From positions 1,860,001-1,924,000 of the forward strand of contig NZ_CP029463.1 in NCBI RefSeq assembly GCF_003148385.1: a stretch of 64,000 bases of DNA. The letters run 5' to 3'. The notes under the pieces are model-generated. The model was not told the origin of the DNA, made no database searches, and saw only the letters and a list, made by a program, of their open reading frames with translations. This DNA is from Flavobacterium sediminis. Lineage in GTDB: Bacteria > Bacteroidota > Bacteroidia > Flavobacteriales > Flavobacteriaceae. Positions 1 through 8,419 of this stretch are shown piece after piece. The stretch's first letter is position 1. Each line of letters begins with the position of its first letter. The translations under genes and the position numbers were made by a program.

Positions 1-498
1 ATCAAATTCGTTTTTATCTAATAACGTTTTTATTAAGTAGTAATTCTTTTCGTCGTTCTCCAGTTGAATAAAATCAGGGTAAAGTTCACGTACTCTCGTT
101 TTTAAGTCTCTGTAAAACGGAAACCGTTTAAGTCCGACCAGAAAGACGGACAGCTCGGTACATCGGGTTCGGTTAATATAAGCATTAACGGTTTCATTTC
201 CTCTTCGGAAGTCGTTCAGGAATTCCAATAGAAACTTGAACATTCTGCTGGCTGCTCCTGATGCCGGAACAAATTTTAGAATGCTTTTTTGATTTTTACT
301 GGTATCGAAAAGAGTACTGTACTTTTGTCGGTCTTCTTTGGAAAGAATCCAGATTCCGGATTCCGGTGTAGCAGGCTTAACCAGATTTATTTTAGAAATT
401 CCATAAATAAAATATTCTAATTGTTGGTTTATTTTTTCAATAGAGATGCCTTTTTGGTCAAGTAATTCTATATCTTTTGGGGTAAATAATTCTTCCAT
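1..498 (-). CDS. DUF4301 family protein, C-terminus outside the window
   Basis: I read this gene from an ATG at 498 running off the left edge, giving 166 residues without a stop. The N-terminus (MEELFTPKDIELLDQKGISI) and the block KFVPASGAASRMFK near residue 75 are typical of DUF4301 proteins, which are common in Bacteroidota and usually about 500 residues. Their function is not established; the GAASRM block resembles a phosphate-binding loop, but that is inference. The start overlaps the end of pnuC by 31 bases, so it is probably the last or a late gene of the PPTase-GGGPS-pnuC operon. Confidence 0.8.
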   Translation of the reverse strand, partial: MEELFTPKDIELLDQKGISIEKINQQLEYFIYGISKINLVKPATPESGIWILSKEDRQKYSTLFDTSKNQKSILKFVPASGAASRMFKFLLEFLNDFRRGNETVNAYINRTRCTELSVFLVGLKRFPFYRDLKTRVRELYPDFIQLENDEKNYYLIKTLLDKNEFD

Positions 499-1082
499 TC
501 TTTATATGCATAAATTGCTATAATCGTAAAAACCAGATATTGTATACTTGTTAGCGTGTATCCTTTGCAATAATACAATGGAACCGAAATAAAATCACCA
601 ATGATCCACAAGATCCAGTTTTCTACCTTGCGTTTTGCCATGAGCCACATTCCGACGAAAAAAAGACCGGTTGTGAATGTGTCAACATAAGCCGTCCAAT
701 TCGTAAATTTATTAAATAAATTGTAAATGACAATAACAAAAATACAGGTTAATAGAAATATAACGATAGATTTGTGAAAATCAGTGCGGTTCATTTGACT
801 AATAGGGTAGTCGTATTCTTTATCGTGTTTTTGAGTCCATAGAAACCAACCGTAGATGCTCATAGTGGAATAATAGAAGTTGATAAGCATGTCTCCGATC
901 AACCCCCATTGCCAGAGCAAGTAAACATATAGAACGGTACTGACCAGACCGGTGGGATAAACGCCTATATGATTTTTCTTGGCTAAAAAAACACTAAGTA
1001 AGCCAAAGAAGATAGCAATAACTTCTAAGATGATAGCCTCTGTAGAATAATAACGATAAGGTTCAAATAGTGTTTCAAACAT
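468..1082 (-). CDS. pnuC: PnuC-type nicotinamide riboside transporter
   Basis: This is a predicted inner-membrane vitamin transporter of about 204 residues with roughly seven hydrophobic segments. Family marks include the tryptophan-rich segment YGWFLW near residue 80, NWTAYVDT, and the C-terminal block WIIGDFISVPLYYCKG, which is typical of PnuC. The family carries nicotinamide riboside inward for NAD synthesis. I chose the ATG at 1082 rather than the longer open frame to 1190 because it overlaps the upstream GGGP synthase stop by only eight bases and gives the usual length. Related vitamin carriers (thiamine or riboflavin PnuT/PnuX) cannot be excluded without an alignment. Confidence 0.85.
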   Translation of the reverse strand: MFETLFEPYRYYSTEAIILEVIAIFFGLLSVFLAKKNHIGVYPTGLVSTVLYVYLLWQWGLIGDMLINFYYSTMSIYGWFLWTQKHDKEYDYPISQMNRTDFHKSIVIFLLTCIFVIVIYNLFNKFTNWTAYVDTFTTGLFFVGMWLMAKRKVENWILWIIGDFISVPLYYCKGYTLTSIQYLVFTIIAIYAYKEWKNYLPQKI

Positions 1083-1788
1083 CAAAAAAAGTATTATCAT
1101 TTTCAAAAGCGGTTCCGATAACGACCATGTCGGCTCCAGCGTTAAAAGCTTCTTCAATAGCATTTTTGGAACGAATGCCACCTCCCACAATTAACGGAAT
1201 ATTAAGGGCGTCTTTGACTCTTCGTATCATTTCTATAGGAACGGCGTGTTTGGCACCGCTTCCGGCTTCCAGATAGATTAGTTTTTTACCTAAATATTCT
1301 CCCGCTTTTGCAGTTTGGGAAACATACTCTATATTCTCTCTGCTTAGTGGTAGTGTTTGACTGACCCTTGCAACGGCAGTTTCTTTACCGCTTTCGATCA
1401 GTAAATAACCGGTTGGAATAACTTCCAATCGGGTTTGCTCTAAATAAGGAACAGATCTTACCTGATGTTCAATTAAATAATCGGGATTTCTTCCCGAAAG
1501 TAAACTTAAAAAGAGAATGCCGTCTGCTTGTGCTGAGATTTGCTGAAATCCGCCCGGAAACAGCAAAACGGGTAAATCACAATGTTTTTTTAATCCGCTG
1601 ATTAAATCGTCCAGATTTTGTCCGTCAAAAGTGCTGCCTCCCACAAGGATATGCGTTGCAGGCGATTTTTTTATTCGTGAAATCAGGTGAGGAACATGCT
1701 CTAAAGCAATTTTTTCAGGATCGATCAAAATGGCTAAAAGTTTCTTATTCTCTTCAGCAGATTGTATGATGTTTTGGTAAATACTCAT
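1075..1788 (-). CDS. Geranylgeranylglyceryl/heptaprenylglyceryl phosphate synthase
   Basis: This 237-residue TIM-barrel protein belongs to the GGGPS/PcrB family, which makes the ether bond between a polyprenyl diphosphate and sn-glycerol-1-phosphate. Visible marks are ILIDPEK near residue 20, the phosphate-binding GGST near 50, YLEAGSGA near 172 and VGGGIRS near 200. Archaea use this enzyme for membrane lipids. Bacteroidota carry group II members with measured activity, but the cellular role there is unclear. The gene sits three bases after the PPTase and overlaps pnuC by eight bases, so it is in the same operon. The length matches the family. Confidence 0.92.
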   Translation of the reverse strand: MSIYQNIIQSAEENKKLLAILIDPEKIALEHVPHLISRIKKSPATHILVGGSTFDGQNLDDLISGLKKHCDLPVLLFPGGFQQISAQADGILFLSLLSGRNPDYLIEHQVRSVPYLEQTRLEVIPTGYLLIESGKETAVARVSQTLPLSRENIEYVSQTAKAGEYLGKKLIYLEAGSGAKHAVPIEMIRRVKDALNIPLIVGGGIRSKNAIEEAFNAGADMVVIGTAFENDNTFFDV

Positions 1789-1791
1789 TAC

Positions 1792-2432
1792 TTATTTAGG
1801 TAAAGCGCATACAAAGATATAATCTTCTAACTGATAATATTGAATATCGAATTCTTCTTTTGTATTATTGAACCGAAGTTCTGCAGTACAGTTCGTTTCA
1901 GTAATGGAACAGAACGGGTTTTCAAAAATATGTTTGGGAAAACTAATTCCTTTCTCATTTTTAATCTTAAAAATAGACTCTTTTATTCCCAGATGATCGT
2001 TGCTTTACGGATTTTATCAGGTTCCGACAGATCTTTCAGATGGCTGATGTCCATAAAACGGGGCGCAATCTTTAAAATTTTAGGTTTTACAATTTCGATG
2101 TCTATTCCGATAGGTTTGCTTTTACTAATACAGATACTGGAGAAATCAAACGAATGAGAAATGGAAATATGAAGCTCTTCTTTTGTATTTTTCAAATGTG
2201 GTTTTCCGAATTCGTCGTAATACAGGTCAAAATCAGAATAACCGATGTGTTGCAACAACATTCTGACAGCTAAAAAACCTTTTTGATGGCTTTCAGATTT
2301 CATTTTTTCTAACCGGGCCAATGAGATGTCTTTCAATGTAACCTGTCTGAAAAGAACATTAAAATCTTCTGTTATTTCCCAAAAATAAGCAGTAGTGGTT
2401 TCGTTTATAACTATGGATTTGTAAAAGGACAT
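1792..2432 (-). CDS. 4'-phosphopantetheinyl transferase superfamily protein, frameshifted in this sequence
   Basis: The first 149 residues read in one frame and contain the Sfp/AcpT-type blocks HISISHSFDF (near residue 90) and IGIDIEIVKPKI (near 108). The frame then stops after TIIWE. Adding one G to the GGG run at 1988-1990 (minus strand) restores WGIKESIFKI, the expected conserved WxxKES block whose Glu binds metal, and the frame continues to a stop at 1792 (213 residues in total). The family moves phosphopantetheine from CoA onto carrier proteins. The break is more likely a base-calling deletion than a true pseudogene because the rest of the reading frame is intact and conserved. It is the first gene of its operon. 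Confidence 0.85.
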
Positions 2433-2519
2433 GTATTATTCTGTTGTTTTTCAAATGCTTAACTAGTTAAACATTTCGCAAAATAAGCTAATTAATTTAT
2501 GAAATAAAAAGGAAATGCT

Positions 2520-2527
2520 TAAATTTG
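2520..2527 (+). promoter_or_regulatory. Putative -7 element (TAAATTTG) of ahcY
   Basis: The octamer matches the Bacteroidota -7 consensus TAnnTTTG exactly and lies 33 bases before the ahcY start codon. No clear TTTG -33 box is visible at the usual distance, so this is a weak call. Confidence 0.4.
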
Positions 2528-2559
2528 CACTTTCTAATAAAAATAACAAATATACATAG

Positions 2560-3876
2560 ATGAGTACAAAAACCATCCCTTATGTTCCTTACAAAGTTAA
2601 AGATATTTCTTTAGCTGCTTGGGGAAGAAAAGAAATTGAGTTAGCAGAAGCTGAAATGCCAGGATTAATGGCTTTACGTGCAGAATATGGAGAAAGTCAG
2701 CCATTAAAAGGAGCTCGTATTGCCGGTTGTTTGCACATGACCATTCAAACGGCAGTATTAATTGAAACCTTAGTTGCTTTAGGTGCTGATGTAACCTGGA
2801 GTTCATGTAATATTTTTTCAACACAAGACCATGCTGCTGCTGCAATTGCTGCTGCCGGAATTCCGGTTTATGCCTGGAAAGGTATGAATGAAGAAGAATT
2901 TGACTGGTGTATTGAACAAACGTTATTCTTCGGTGAAGAAAGACAACCGTTAAACATGATCTTAGACGATGGTGGTGACTTGACCAATATGGTTTTTGAT
3001 AAATATCCTGAATTAATTAAAGGGATTAAAGGTTTATCAGAGGAAACTACAACGGGAGTTCACCGTTTGTATGAAAGAATGGAGAACGGAACATTACACA
3101 TTCCGGCGATCAACGTAAACGATTCCGTTACCAAATCTAAATTTGATAACAAATATGGATGTAGAGAATCTGCGGTTGATGCTATTCGTCGTGCGACCGA
3201 CGTTATGTTAGCAGGAAAAAGAGTAGTGGTTTGCGGATACGGTGATGTAGGAAAAGGTACTGCGGCTTCTTTCCGTGGAGCGGGTTCTATTGTGACGGTT
3301 ACTGAAATTGATCCGATTTGTGCATTACAAGCGGCAATGGACGGTTACGAAGTAAAACGTTTAGAAACAGTTGTAGGAAATGCAGATGTTGTTATTACAA
3401 CAACAGGGAATAAGGACATCGTAGTAGGTCGTCATTTCGAGGCAATGAAAGATAAAACCATCGTTTGTAATATAGGGCACTTTGATAATGAAATTGACAT
3501 GGCTTGGTTAAACAAAAATCATGGTTCAACTAAGAATGAAATTAAACCTCAAGTTGATAAATATACTATTAACGGGAAAGATATCATTATCTTGGCTGAA
3601 GGACGTCTGGTAAATCTAGGTTGTGCTACAGGTCACCCAAGTTTTGTAATGAGTAATTCGTTTACTAATCAGACTTTAGCTCAAATTGAGTTATGGACAA
3701 ACAGTGCCGCTTACGAAAACAAAGTATATATGTTGCCGAAGCATTTAGATGAAAAAGTAGCTAGACTACATTTAGAAAAAATTGGTGTAGAACTTGAAAC
3801 TTTATCTGAAGAACAAGCTAAATATATCGGAGTAACGGTTGAAGGACCATTCAAACCGGAATATTACAGATATTAA
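2560..3876 (+). CDS. ahcY: Adenosylhomocysteinase
   Basis: This cytosolic enzyme hydrolyses S-adenosylhomocysteine to adenosine and homocysteine and so clears the by-product of SAM-dependent methylation. At 438 residues it has the usual length. The NAD-binding loop [10 protein letters not shown] lies near residue 225, the substrate-binding stretch DDGGDLTN near 130, and the C-terminus ends in KPEYYRY, the conserved SAHH tail that contacts NAD. It is a single-gene unit with its own -7 box and a strong terminator. It is unrelated in position to the methyltransferase-rich operon 13 kb away, though that operon would depend on it for methyl turnover. Confidence 0.98.
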   Translation: MSTKTIPYVPYKVKDISLAAWGRKEIELAEAEMPGLMALRAEYGESQPLKGARIAGCLHMTIQTAVLIETLVALGADVTWSSCNIFSTQDHAAAAIAAAGIPVYAWKGMNEEEFDWCIEQTLFFGEERQPLNMILDDGGDLTNMVFDKYPELIKGIKGLSEETTTGVHRLYERMENGTLHIPAINVNDSVTKSKFDNKYGCRESAVDAIRRATDVMLAGKRVVVCGYGDVGKGTAASFRGAGSIVTVTEIDPICALQAAMDGYEVKRLETVVGNADVVITTTGNKDIVVGRHFEAMKDKTIVCNIGHFDNEIDMAWLNKNHGSTKNEIKPQVDKYTINGKDIIILAEGRLVNLGCATGHPSFVMSNSFTNQTLAQIELWTNSAAYENKVYMLPKHLDEKVARLHLEKIGVELETLSEEQAKYIGVTVEGPFKPEYYRY

Positions 3877-3906
3877 TAAGACTTCAGGAAAAAATTTTAG
3901 ATATCG

Positions 3907-3940
3907 AACCCCCTCACCAGAGTGAGGGGGTTTTCTTTTT
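3907..3940 (+). terminator. Rho-independent terminator after ahcY
   Basis: AACCCCCTCAC and GTGAGGGGGTT form an 11-bp perfect stem with a short loop, followed by a T-rich tract. It starts 30 bases after the ahcY stop. Confidence 0.93.
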
Positions 3941-4017
3941 ACAAATTGACAGCTTGTTTTTGAAACATTTAGCATGTTTTTTGGACTAATGAAGTATCAT
4001 CATCAAAAAACAAAATC

Positions 4018-5127
4018 ATGCTTAAAAAATTCTTTCTTCTTTGTTCGGGAGCGGACAAAGATATTATGGCCACTTGTAGTAATGGCGAACAAAATAAATT
4101 TGTTGGTATAGGTGCTACTGTTTTCTTTACAGCAGTTATGGCTTTTCTTTCGGCGAGTTATGCGCTTTATACTGTTTTTGATAATTATTATAGTGCTGTT
4201 GCCTTCGGATTGGTTTGGAGTTTGCTAATCTTTAATCTGGATCGGTTTATTGTGTCAACGCTTCGTAAGCGGAACCATTGGCAAAGTGAATTGTTGCAGG
4301 CAACACCACGATTGGTTTTGGCGATTATTATTGCTATTGTAATTTCAAAGCCATTGGAACTTAAAATTTTCGAAAAAGAGATCAATACGGTTTTAGTAAA
4401 AGAACAAAATCAGTTGGCTCTGCAAAATAAAGAGCAAGTCGCTTCTTATTTTCAAAAGGATTTAGTACAAAATCAGCAACAGATAGATAGTCTGAAGTCT
4501 GAGATTGGTAAAAAGGAAAAAGAGGTAAATGAGTTGTATTCGGTTTATATTACAGAAGCAGAGGGAACTTCCGGAACTAAAAAGATGGGTAAGGGTCTGG
4601 TCTATAAAGAAAAGCGCGAAAAACACGATAGAGCCTTGCAAGAGTTAGATACGCTAAAGAATCGCAATGCAATAAAAATTAAAGCGTTAGAGAGCCAGGT
4701 AGAAGAATTGAAAAAAAACCAAGAAGCAAAAATTAAATCGGTTCAACCGGTACTTAAAGAGTACAATGGGATCATGGCCAGAATAGATGCTTTAGGGGAA
4801 TTGTCTTTTTGGCCTTCGTTTTTTATTATGCTATTGTTTTTAGCGGTAGAAACAGCTCCGGTTCTGGTTAAAATGATGACAGCTAGAGGGGAATATGACT
4901 TTAAACTGGAAGATCAAGAGAATGCTGTGAAGCAAATTCTGGTACAATTTAAAGAGCAGCAGGAAGTTATTCAGCAAGTGGAAAATGAAATTCAGGATAA
5001 ATTGAAAAGTGAATTGGTCAATGATACTGATTTATATGATGAAAAGCGAAAACATTGGGTTGGTGTTTTAAAAGATCAAGCCAAAGCATATACTCAAAAA
5101 CAACAAAAAGTGATTAAGAATTTATAG
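4018..5127 (+). CDS. DUF4407 domain-containing membrane protein
   Basis: The protein has 369 residues. Two or three hydrophobic segments lie between about residues 30 and 125, followed by a long charged coiled coil (about 130-250, rich in Lys, Glu and Gln), one more membrane segment near 262-285, and a cytoplasmic helical tail. The block LIFNLDRFIV near residue 75 is the mark of DUF4407. The family has no proven role; the layout suggests a membrane-anchored scaffold or sensor. It lies just upstream of aat with a gap of 18 bases and may be co-transcribed with aat and the M23 lipoprotein. Confidence 0.85.
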   Translation: MLKKFFLLCSGADKDIMATCSNGEQNKFVGIGATVFFTAVMAFLSASYALYTVFDNYYSAVAFGLVWSLLIFNLDRFIVSTLRKRNHWQSELLQATPRLVLAIIIAIVISKPLELKIFEKEINTVLVKEQNQLALQNKEQVASYFQKDLVQNQQQIDSLKSEIGKKEKEVNELYSVYITEAEGTSGTKKMGKGLVYKEKREKHDRALQELDTLKNRNAIKIKALESQVEELKKNQEAKIKSVQPVLKEYNGIMARIDALGELSFWPSFFIMLLFLAVETAPVLVKMMTARGEYDFKLEDQENAVKQILVQFKEQQEVIQQVENEIQDKLKSELVNDTDLYDEKRKHWVGVLKDQAKAYTQKQQKVIKNL

Positions 5128-5145
5128 TTTTGCAAAAAAAGAGTT

Positions 5146-5781
5146 TTGTATTTCTTAACGTCAGCATTGTATTTTCCGCCGGTAGAAGAAGCGTCTATAG
5201 AAGGCATTGTGGCTATTGGTGGTGATTTATCTCCGGAGCGGCTTTTATTGGCTTATAAGAGCGGAATTTTTCCTTGGTTTGATGAAGACGAACCTATTTT
5301 GTGGTGGTCTCCTCCGGAACGTATGGTTTTGTTTTTTGAAGATCTTAAAATTTCCAAAAGTATGCGAAACGTGCTAAATCAAAATAAATTTAAAGTGACG
5401 TTCAATACGGCTTTTAGGGAAGTTATTACAAATTGTAAAAAGATAGTGCGTAAAGATCAGCCGGGAACTTGGATCACGGATGAGATGGTGGAAGCGTATT
5501 GTAAGCTTAATGAATTAGGTTTAGCAAAAAGTGTTGAGGTTTGGCAAGAAGGTGAGTTGGTCGGAGGTTTGTATGGTGTAGATTTAGGACATGTTTTTTG
5601 TGGTGAAAGTATGTTTTCAAAAGCATCTAATGCTAGCAAAGTGGCATTTATTCATTTGGCAAAGCAATTAGAACGTGCTAACTACAGAATTTTAGACTGC
5701 CAAGTATATAATGAACATTTAGCTTCTTTGGGTTGTGTAGAAATCGAGCGCGATGATTTTATGATGATATTGAAAAAATGA
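5146..5781 (+). CDS. aat: Leucyl/phenylalanyl-tRNA--protein transferase
   Basis: Aat attaches Leu or Phe from aminoacyl-tRNA to proteins with N-terminal Arg or Lys, which marks them for ClpS/ClpAP-type degradation. The 211-residue protein shows the family blocks YFPPV (near 8), AIGGDLSPERLLLAY (near 22), GIFPWF (near 39), WWSPPERMV (near 51) and GGLYGV...FCGESMFS (near 139-160). No ATG exists between the preceding stop and the conserved start region, so the TTG at 5146 is the start. The end overlaps the next gene by four bases (ATGA), showing coupling to the M23 lipoprotein. Confidence 0.95.
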   Translation: MYFLTSALYFPPVEEASIEGIVAIGGDLSPERLLLAYKSGIFPWFDEDEPILWWSPPERMVLFFEDLKISKSMRNVLNQNKFKVTFNTAFREVITNCKKIVRKDQPGTWITDEMVEAYCKLNELGLAKSVEVWQEGELVGGLYGVDLGHVFCGESMFSKASNASKVAFIHLAKQLERANYRILDCQVYNEHLASLGCVEIERDDFMMILKK

Positions 5782-6599
5782 AAATAGTTTGTCAAGTATC
5801 GGTATTTCTTTTGTTGACTCTTTTTTCTTGTAAGACTAAGAAAAGTGTTTTTGAGGTACAGAAAATTAATTCAAAAAAAAATTATTTTGTACAATCAAGA
5901 AAGAGTAGTGATTCTATTTTTTTGACCATTTACAATAAGGCTGAAACTCCTTTTTACCTTTATTCTAAAGACAAAATGATGGATTCCTTGTTAGTGAATA
6001 GGAATTCAAATGTTGTTAATGATAGAGATTCTCTAAAGTTAGAACTTAGTTTAATTGAATTTCGAGATATTTCCATTTCAACAATAAACGCCAAACAAAA
6101 ATTTGAAATAGAGCCTAAAATTAATTTGCCTTTTCCGAAAGGGAAAGAATACAGGGTTTTACAAGGATATAATGGTGACTTCAGTCATAATACATTAAAA
6201 AGTAAATATGCCTTAGATTTTGAAATGAATGTCGGAGATACTATTTGTGCTGTAGCAGAAGGAGTCGTGGTTGAAATGGTTGAAGGGTATCAATTTGGAG
6301 GCAAACAAGAAAAGTGGAAAGGGTTTGATAATTTTATTTGGATTTATCATCCTAAAATGAATTTAATATCTTCTTATGCTCATTTAAGAAAAGATGGAAG
6401 TTTAGTAAATATTGGAGAGAAAGTTTTGGCGAATCAACCTATAGCTATTTCCGGAAATACAGGTTTTTCGACCGAACCGCATTTGCATTTTCATATGTTA
6501 AAATTAAGCGAAAATTACAACTATGAATCTATTCGATATGATTTCGTTGAAGGATATGTAGGTGATGGAATTAAAAAAGGTGACTTGCTTAAAAAGTGA
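5778..6599 (+). CDS. M23 family metallopeptidase lipoprotein
   Basis: This 273-residue protein starts with a lipoprotein signal (hydrophobic stretch ending LLTLFSC, with Cys at residue 18) and has a C-terminal LytM/M23 zinc peptidase domain from about residue 125. Visible metal-site elements are the His in GDFSHN, Asp in ALDFE, and HLHFH near residue 235 (HxH). M23 enzymes cut peptide bridges in peptidoglycan, or serve as inactive activators of amidases. Here all the expected ligands seem present, so it may be active. It overlaps the end of aat by four bases. The middle region (residues 20-120) matches nothing I recognise. Confidence 0.85.
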   Translation: MKIVCQVSVFLLLTLFSCKTKKSVFEVQKINSKKNYFVQSRKSSDSIFLTIYNKAETPFYLYSKDKMMDSLLVNRNSNVVNDRDSLKLELSLIEFRDISISTINAKQKFEIEPKINLPFPKGKEYRVLQGYNGDFSHNTLKSKYALDFEMNVGDTICAVAEGVVVEMVEGYQFGGKQEKWKGFDNFIWIYHPKMNLISSYAHLRKDGSLVNIGEKVLANQPIAISGNTGFSTEPHLHFHMLKLSENYNYESIRYDFVEGYVGDGIKKGDLLKK

Positions 6600-6604
6600 T
6601 GATT

Positions 6605-7174
6605 TTAACTTCTCGTCCAGCAATCAGTAATATGATCGTTAACCATACCTGTGGCTTGCATGTGTGCATAAACTACTGTAGAGCCAACAAACTTGAATCC
6701 TCTTTTTTTAAGATCTTTACTTAATTTATCTGAAATTTCAGTTGTTGCCGGAACTTCAGACAAAGATTGCGGTTGATTATCAATAGGGTTGCCGTCAACA
6801 AAGCCCCATATGTATTTAGAAAAGCTTCCGAATTCTTCCTGGACTTTTATAAAAGCTTGTGCATTAGTTACAGCTGCTCTTATTTTCAGTTTATTGCGAA
6901 TGATTCCAGGGTTTTCACAGAGTGAAATTATTTTTTCTTCACTGAAATCGGCTACTTTTTGAACGTCAAAGGATTCAAAAGCTGTTCTGAAATTTTCTCT
7001 TTTAGCTAAAACGGTATACCAACTTAATCCGGCCTGAAAGGTTTCTAAAATCAGGAATTCAAAAATAGTAGGGTCATCGTAAACAGGTTTTCCCCATTCA
7101 TTGTCGTGGTAATTGCGGTATAAATCATCTTTTTCGCACCAAGCGCATCTGTTTTTTGAAGTCATTTTAGTCAT
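6605..7174 (-). CDS. tag: DNA-3-methyladenine glycosylase I
   Basis: Tag removes 3-methyladenine from alkylated DNA in base excision repair. The 189-residue protein has the N-terminal [19 protein letters not shown] block, where Cys and a C-terminal His pair bind the structural zinc. It also has the helix-hairpin-helix region [15 protein letters not shown] near residue 40 and the terminal [21 protein letters not shown]. The start at 7174 overlaps the VF530 gene stop by eight bases; an alternative ATG lies three codons later at 7165. The two genes are translationally coupled. Confidence 0.95.
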   Translation of the reverse strand: MTKMTSKNRCAWCEKDDLYRNYHDNEWGKPVYDDPTIFEFLILETFQAGLSWYTVLAKRENFRTAFESFDVQKVADFSEEKIISLCENPGIIRNKLKIRAAVTNAQAFIKVQEEFGSFSKYIWGFVDGNPIDNQPQSLSEVPATTEISDKLSKDLKKRGFKFVGSTVVYAHMQATGMVNDHITDCWTRS

Positions 7175-7388
7175 TAAGTTTAGGTAAGGTTCTAATGTAC
7201 AAATCTTCTACTTTTTTTCTGGCCCAATCCGTTTTTCTGAGAAATTTCAGACTTGAGTTTATTGACGGGTCTACATTGAAACAACGTATCTGAATCAACT
7301 CGCCTAAGGTGTCAAATCCATAAAAGCCGACCAAAGTTTCAAGAATGACTTTTAGCGTTTTTCCGTGAAGAGGATTGTTTTCTTGCAT
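7167..7388 (-). CDS. VF530 family protein (DUF2132), DNA-binding-like
   Basis: The 73-residue product begins [12 protein letters not shown] and contains the DUF2132 blocks [14 protein letters not shown] and [17 protein letters not shown]. Structures of this family (VF530 from Aliivibrio fischeri) suggested a DNA-binding fold, but its function is not known. I use the ATG at 7388 because the longer open frame to 7415 would run into the terminator hairpin after tsf. It is coupled to tag. Confidence 0.85.
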   Translation of the reverse strand: MQENNPLHGKTLKVILETLVGFYGFDTLGELIQIRCFNVDPSINSSLKFLRKTDWARKKVEDLYIRTLPKLND

Positions 7389-7404
7389 AGTGTAAAAATA
7401 ATAA

Positions 7405-7437
7405 AAAAACCTCAATCAAATTTTGATTGAGGTTTTT
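7405..7437 (-). terminator. Rho-independent terminator after tsf, probably bidirectional
   Basis: AAAAACCTCAATCAAA and its exact complement, separated by one base, form a 16-bp stem bounded by A and T tracts. It closes the rplM-rpsI-rpsB-tsf transcript and separates it from the VF530-tag pair. Confidence 0.9.
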
Positions 7438-7462
7438 CATTTCTATCTTGTATCAAGATTTA

Positions 7463-8287
7463 TTATCCTAAAGCAACTCTTCTGAAACCTGTAACAGTTA
7501 AACCACCGTCAACAGTTTTTACGTAAGCAGCAACACTCATAGAACCATCTTTAATGTAATCTTGGTTAACTAAAGTGTTGTCTTTGAAGAAACGGTTTAA
7601 TTTCCCTTTAGCAATGTTGTCTAACATAGCTTCCGGTTTACCTTCTGCACGTAATTGATCTTTAGCGATCTCAATTTCTTTAGCAATTGTATCTGCATCA
7701 ACACCTTCTTCGTTTAACGCGATAGGGTTCATAGCAGCAGCTTGCATAGCAACGTTTCTTGCAGCTTCTTCAGCTCCTTCAACATTTGCTGATAAAGCAA
7801 CTAAAGTAGCGATTTTGTTTCCTGCGTGGATGTAAGAACCTATGAAAGCTCCTTCTAATTTCTCGAAAGAACCGATTTCGATTTTCTCACCGATAACACC
7901 GGTTTGCTCAATTAATTTTTCAGCTACAGTAATACCACCGAAATCAGAAGCTAATAATTCTTCTTTAGTAGCATAATTTAAAGCCTGAGTAGCTAAATCA
8001 GTAGCTAATTTTACGAAACCTTCATTTTTACCTACGAAGTCAGTTTCACAGTTTAATGTAATTACAACACCAGCTGTTTTATCTGCATTTACAACAGCGA
8101 TAGCAGCACCTTCAGTAGACTCTCTGTCAGAACGGTTAGCAGCAACTTTTTGACCTTTTTTTCTAAGGATTTCAATTGCTTTATCAAAATCACCTTCTGC
8201 TTCTACTAAAGCTTTTTTACAATCCATCATACCGGCACCGGTAGTCTGTCTCAATTTATTTACGTCTGCAGCAGTAATATTTGCCAT
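7463..8287 (-). CDS. tsf: Elongation factor Ts
   Basis: EF-Ts exchanges GDP for GTP on EF-Tu. The 274-residue protein has the N-terminal UBA-like block LRQTTGAGMMDCKKAL, the core TDFVGKNEGFV near residue 84 that contacts EF-Tu, and the C-terminal FRRVALG seen in flavobacterial EF-Ts. It follows rpsB at 132 bases, the usual rpsB-tsf order. That gap holds a large inverted repeat. The length matches the flavobacterial form. Confidence 0.98.
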   Translation of the reverse strand: MANITAADVNKLRQTTGAGMMDCKKALVEAEGDFDKAIEILRKKGQKVAANRSDRESTEGAAIAVVNADKTAGVVITLNCETDFVGKNEGFVKLATDLATQALNYATKEELLASDFGGITVAEKLIEQTGVIGEKIEIGSFEKLEGAFIGSYIHAGNKIATLVALSANVEGAEEAARNVAMQAAAMNPIALNEEGVDADTIAKEIEIAKDQLRAEGKPEAMLDNIAKGKLNRFFKDNTLVNQDYIKDGSMSVAAYVKTVDGGLTVTGFRRVALG

Positions 8288-8313
8288 AACTTGTTTTTGT
8301 TTTTAAATGTAAA

Positions 8314-8408
8314 AATTCCAAAACTCAAAAACCAAATTCCAATTTTAAATTATTATCAACTTTATGTTTCAAATAAGCTTTTCGGAATTTGGGATTTGTT
8401 TTGGAATT
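8314..8408. repeat. Large imperfect inverted repeat between rpsB and tsf
   Basis: Two nested arm pairs are exactly complementary: AATTCCAAAAC (8314-8324) with GTTTTGGAATT (8398-8408), and CCAAATTCC (8332-8340) with GGAATTTGG (8384-8392). The repeated unit AATTCCAAA is characteristic of dispersed intergenic repeats in flavobacteria, so this may be a MITE or REP-like element. In the transcript it would form a long hairpin that could change tsf expression relative to rpsB. Confidence 0.7.
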
Positions 8409-8419
8409 ATTATGAATAA

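Noticed and set aside
1840-2157. A 105-residue plus-strand open frame across the PPTase gene
   Set aside because: It mirrors the conserved PPTase frame on the other strand and has no recognisable motif.
2433-2559. A SAM or SAH riboswitch before ahcY
   Set aside because: The gap is short and AT-rich, with no GC stem that could form the known riboswitch folds.
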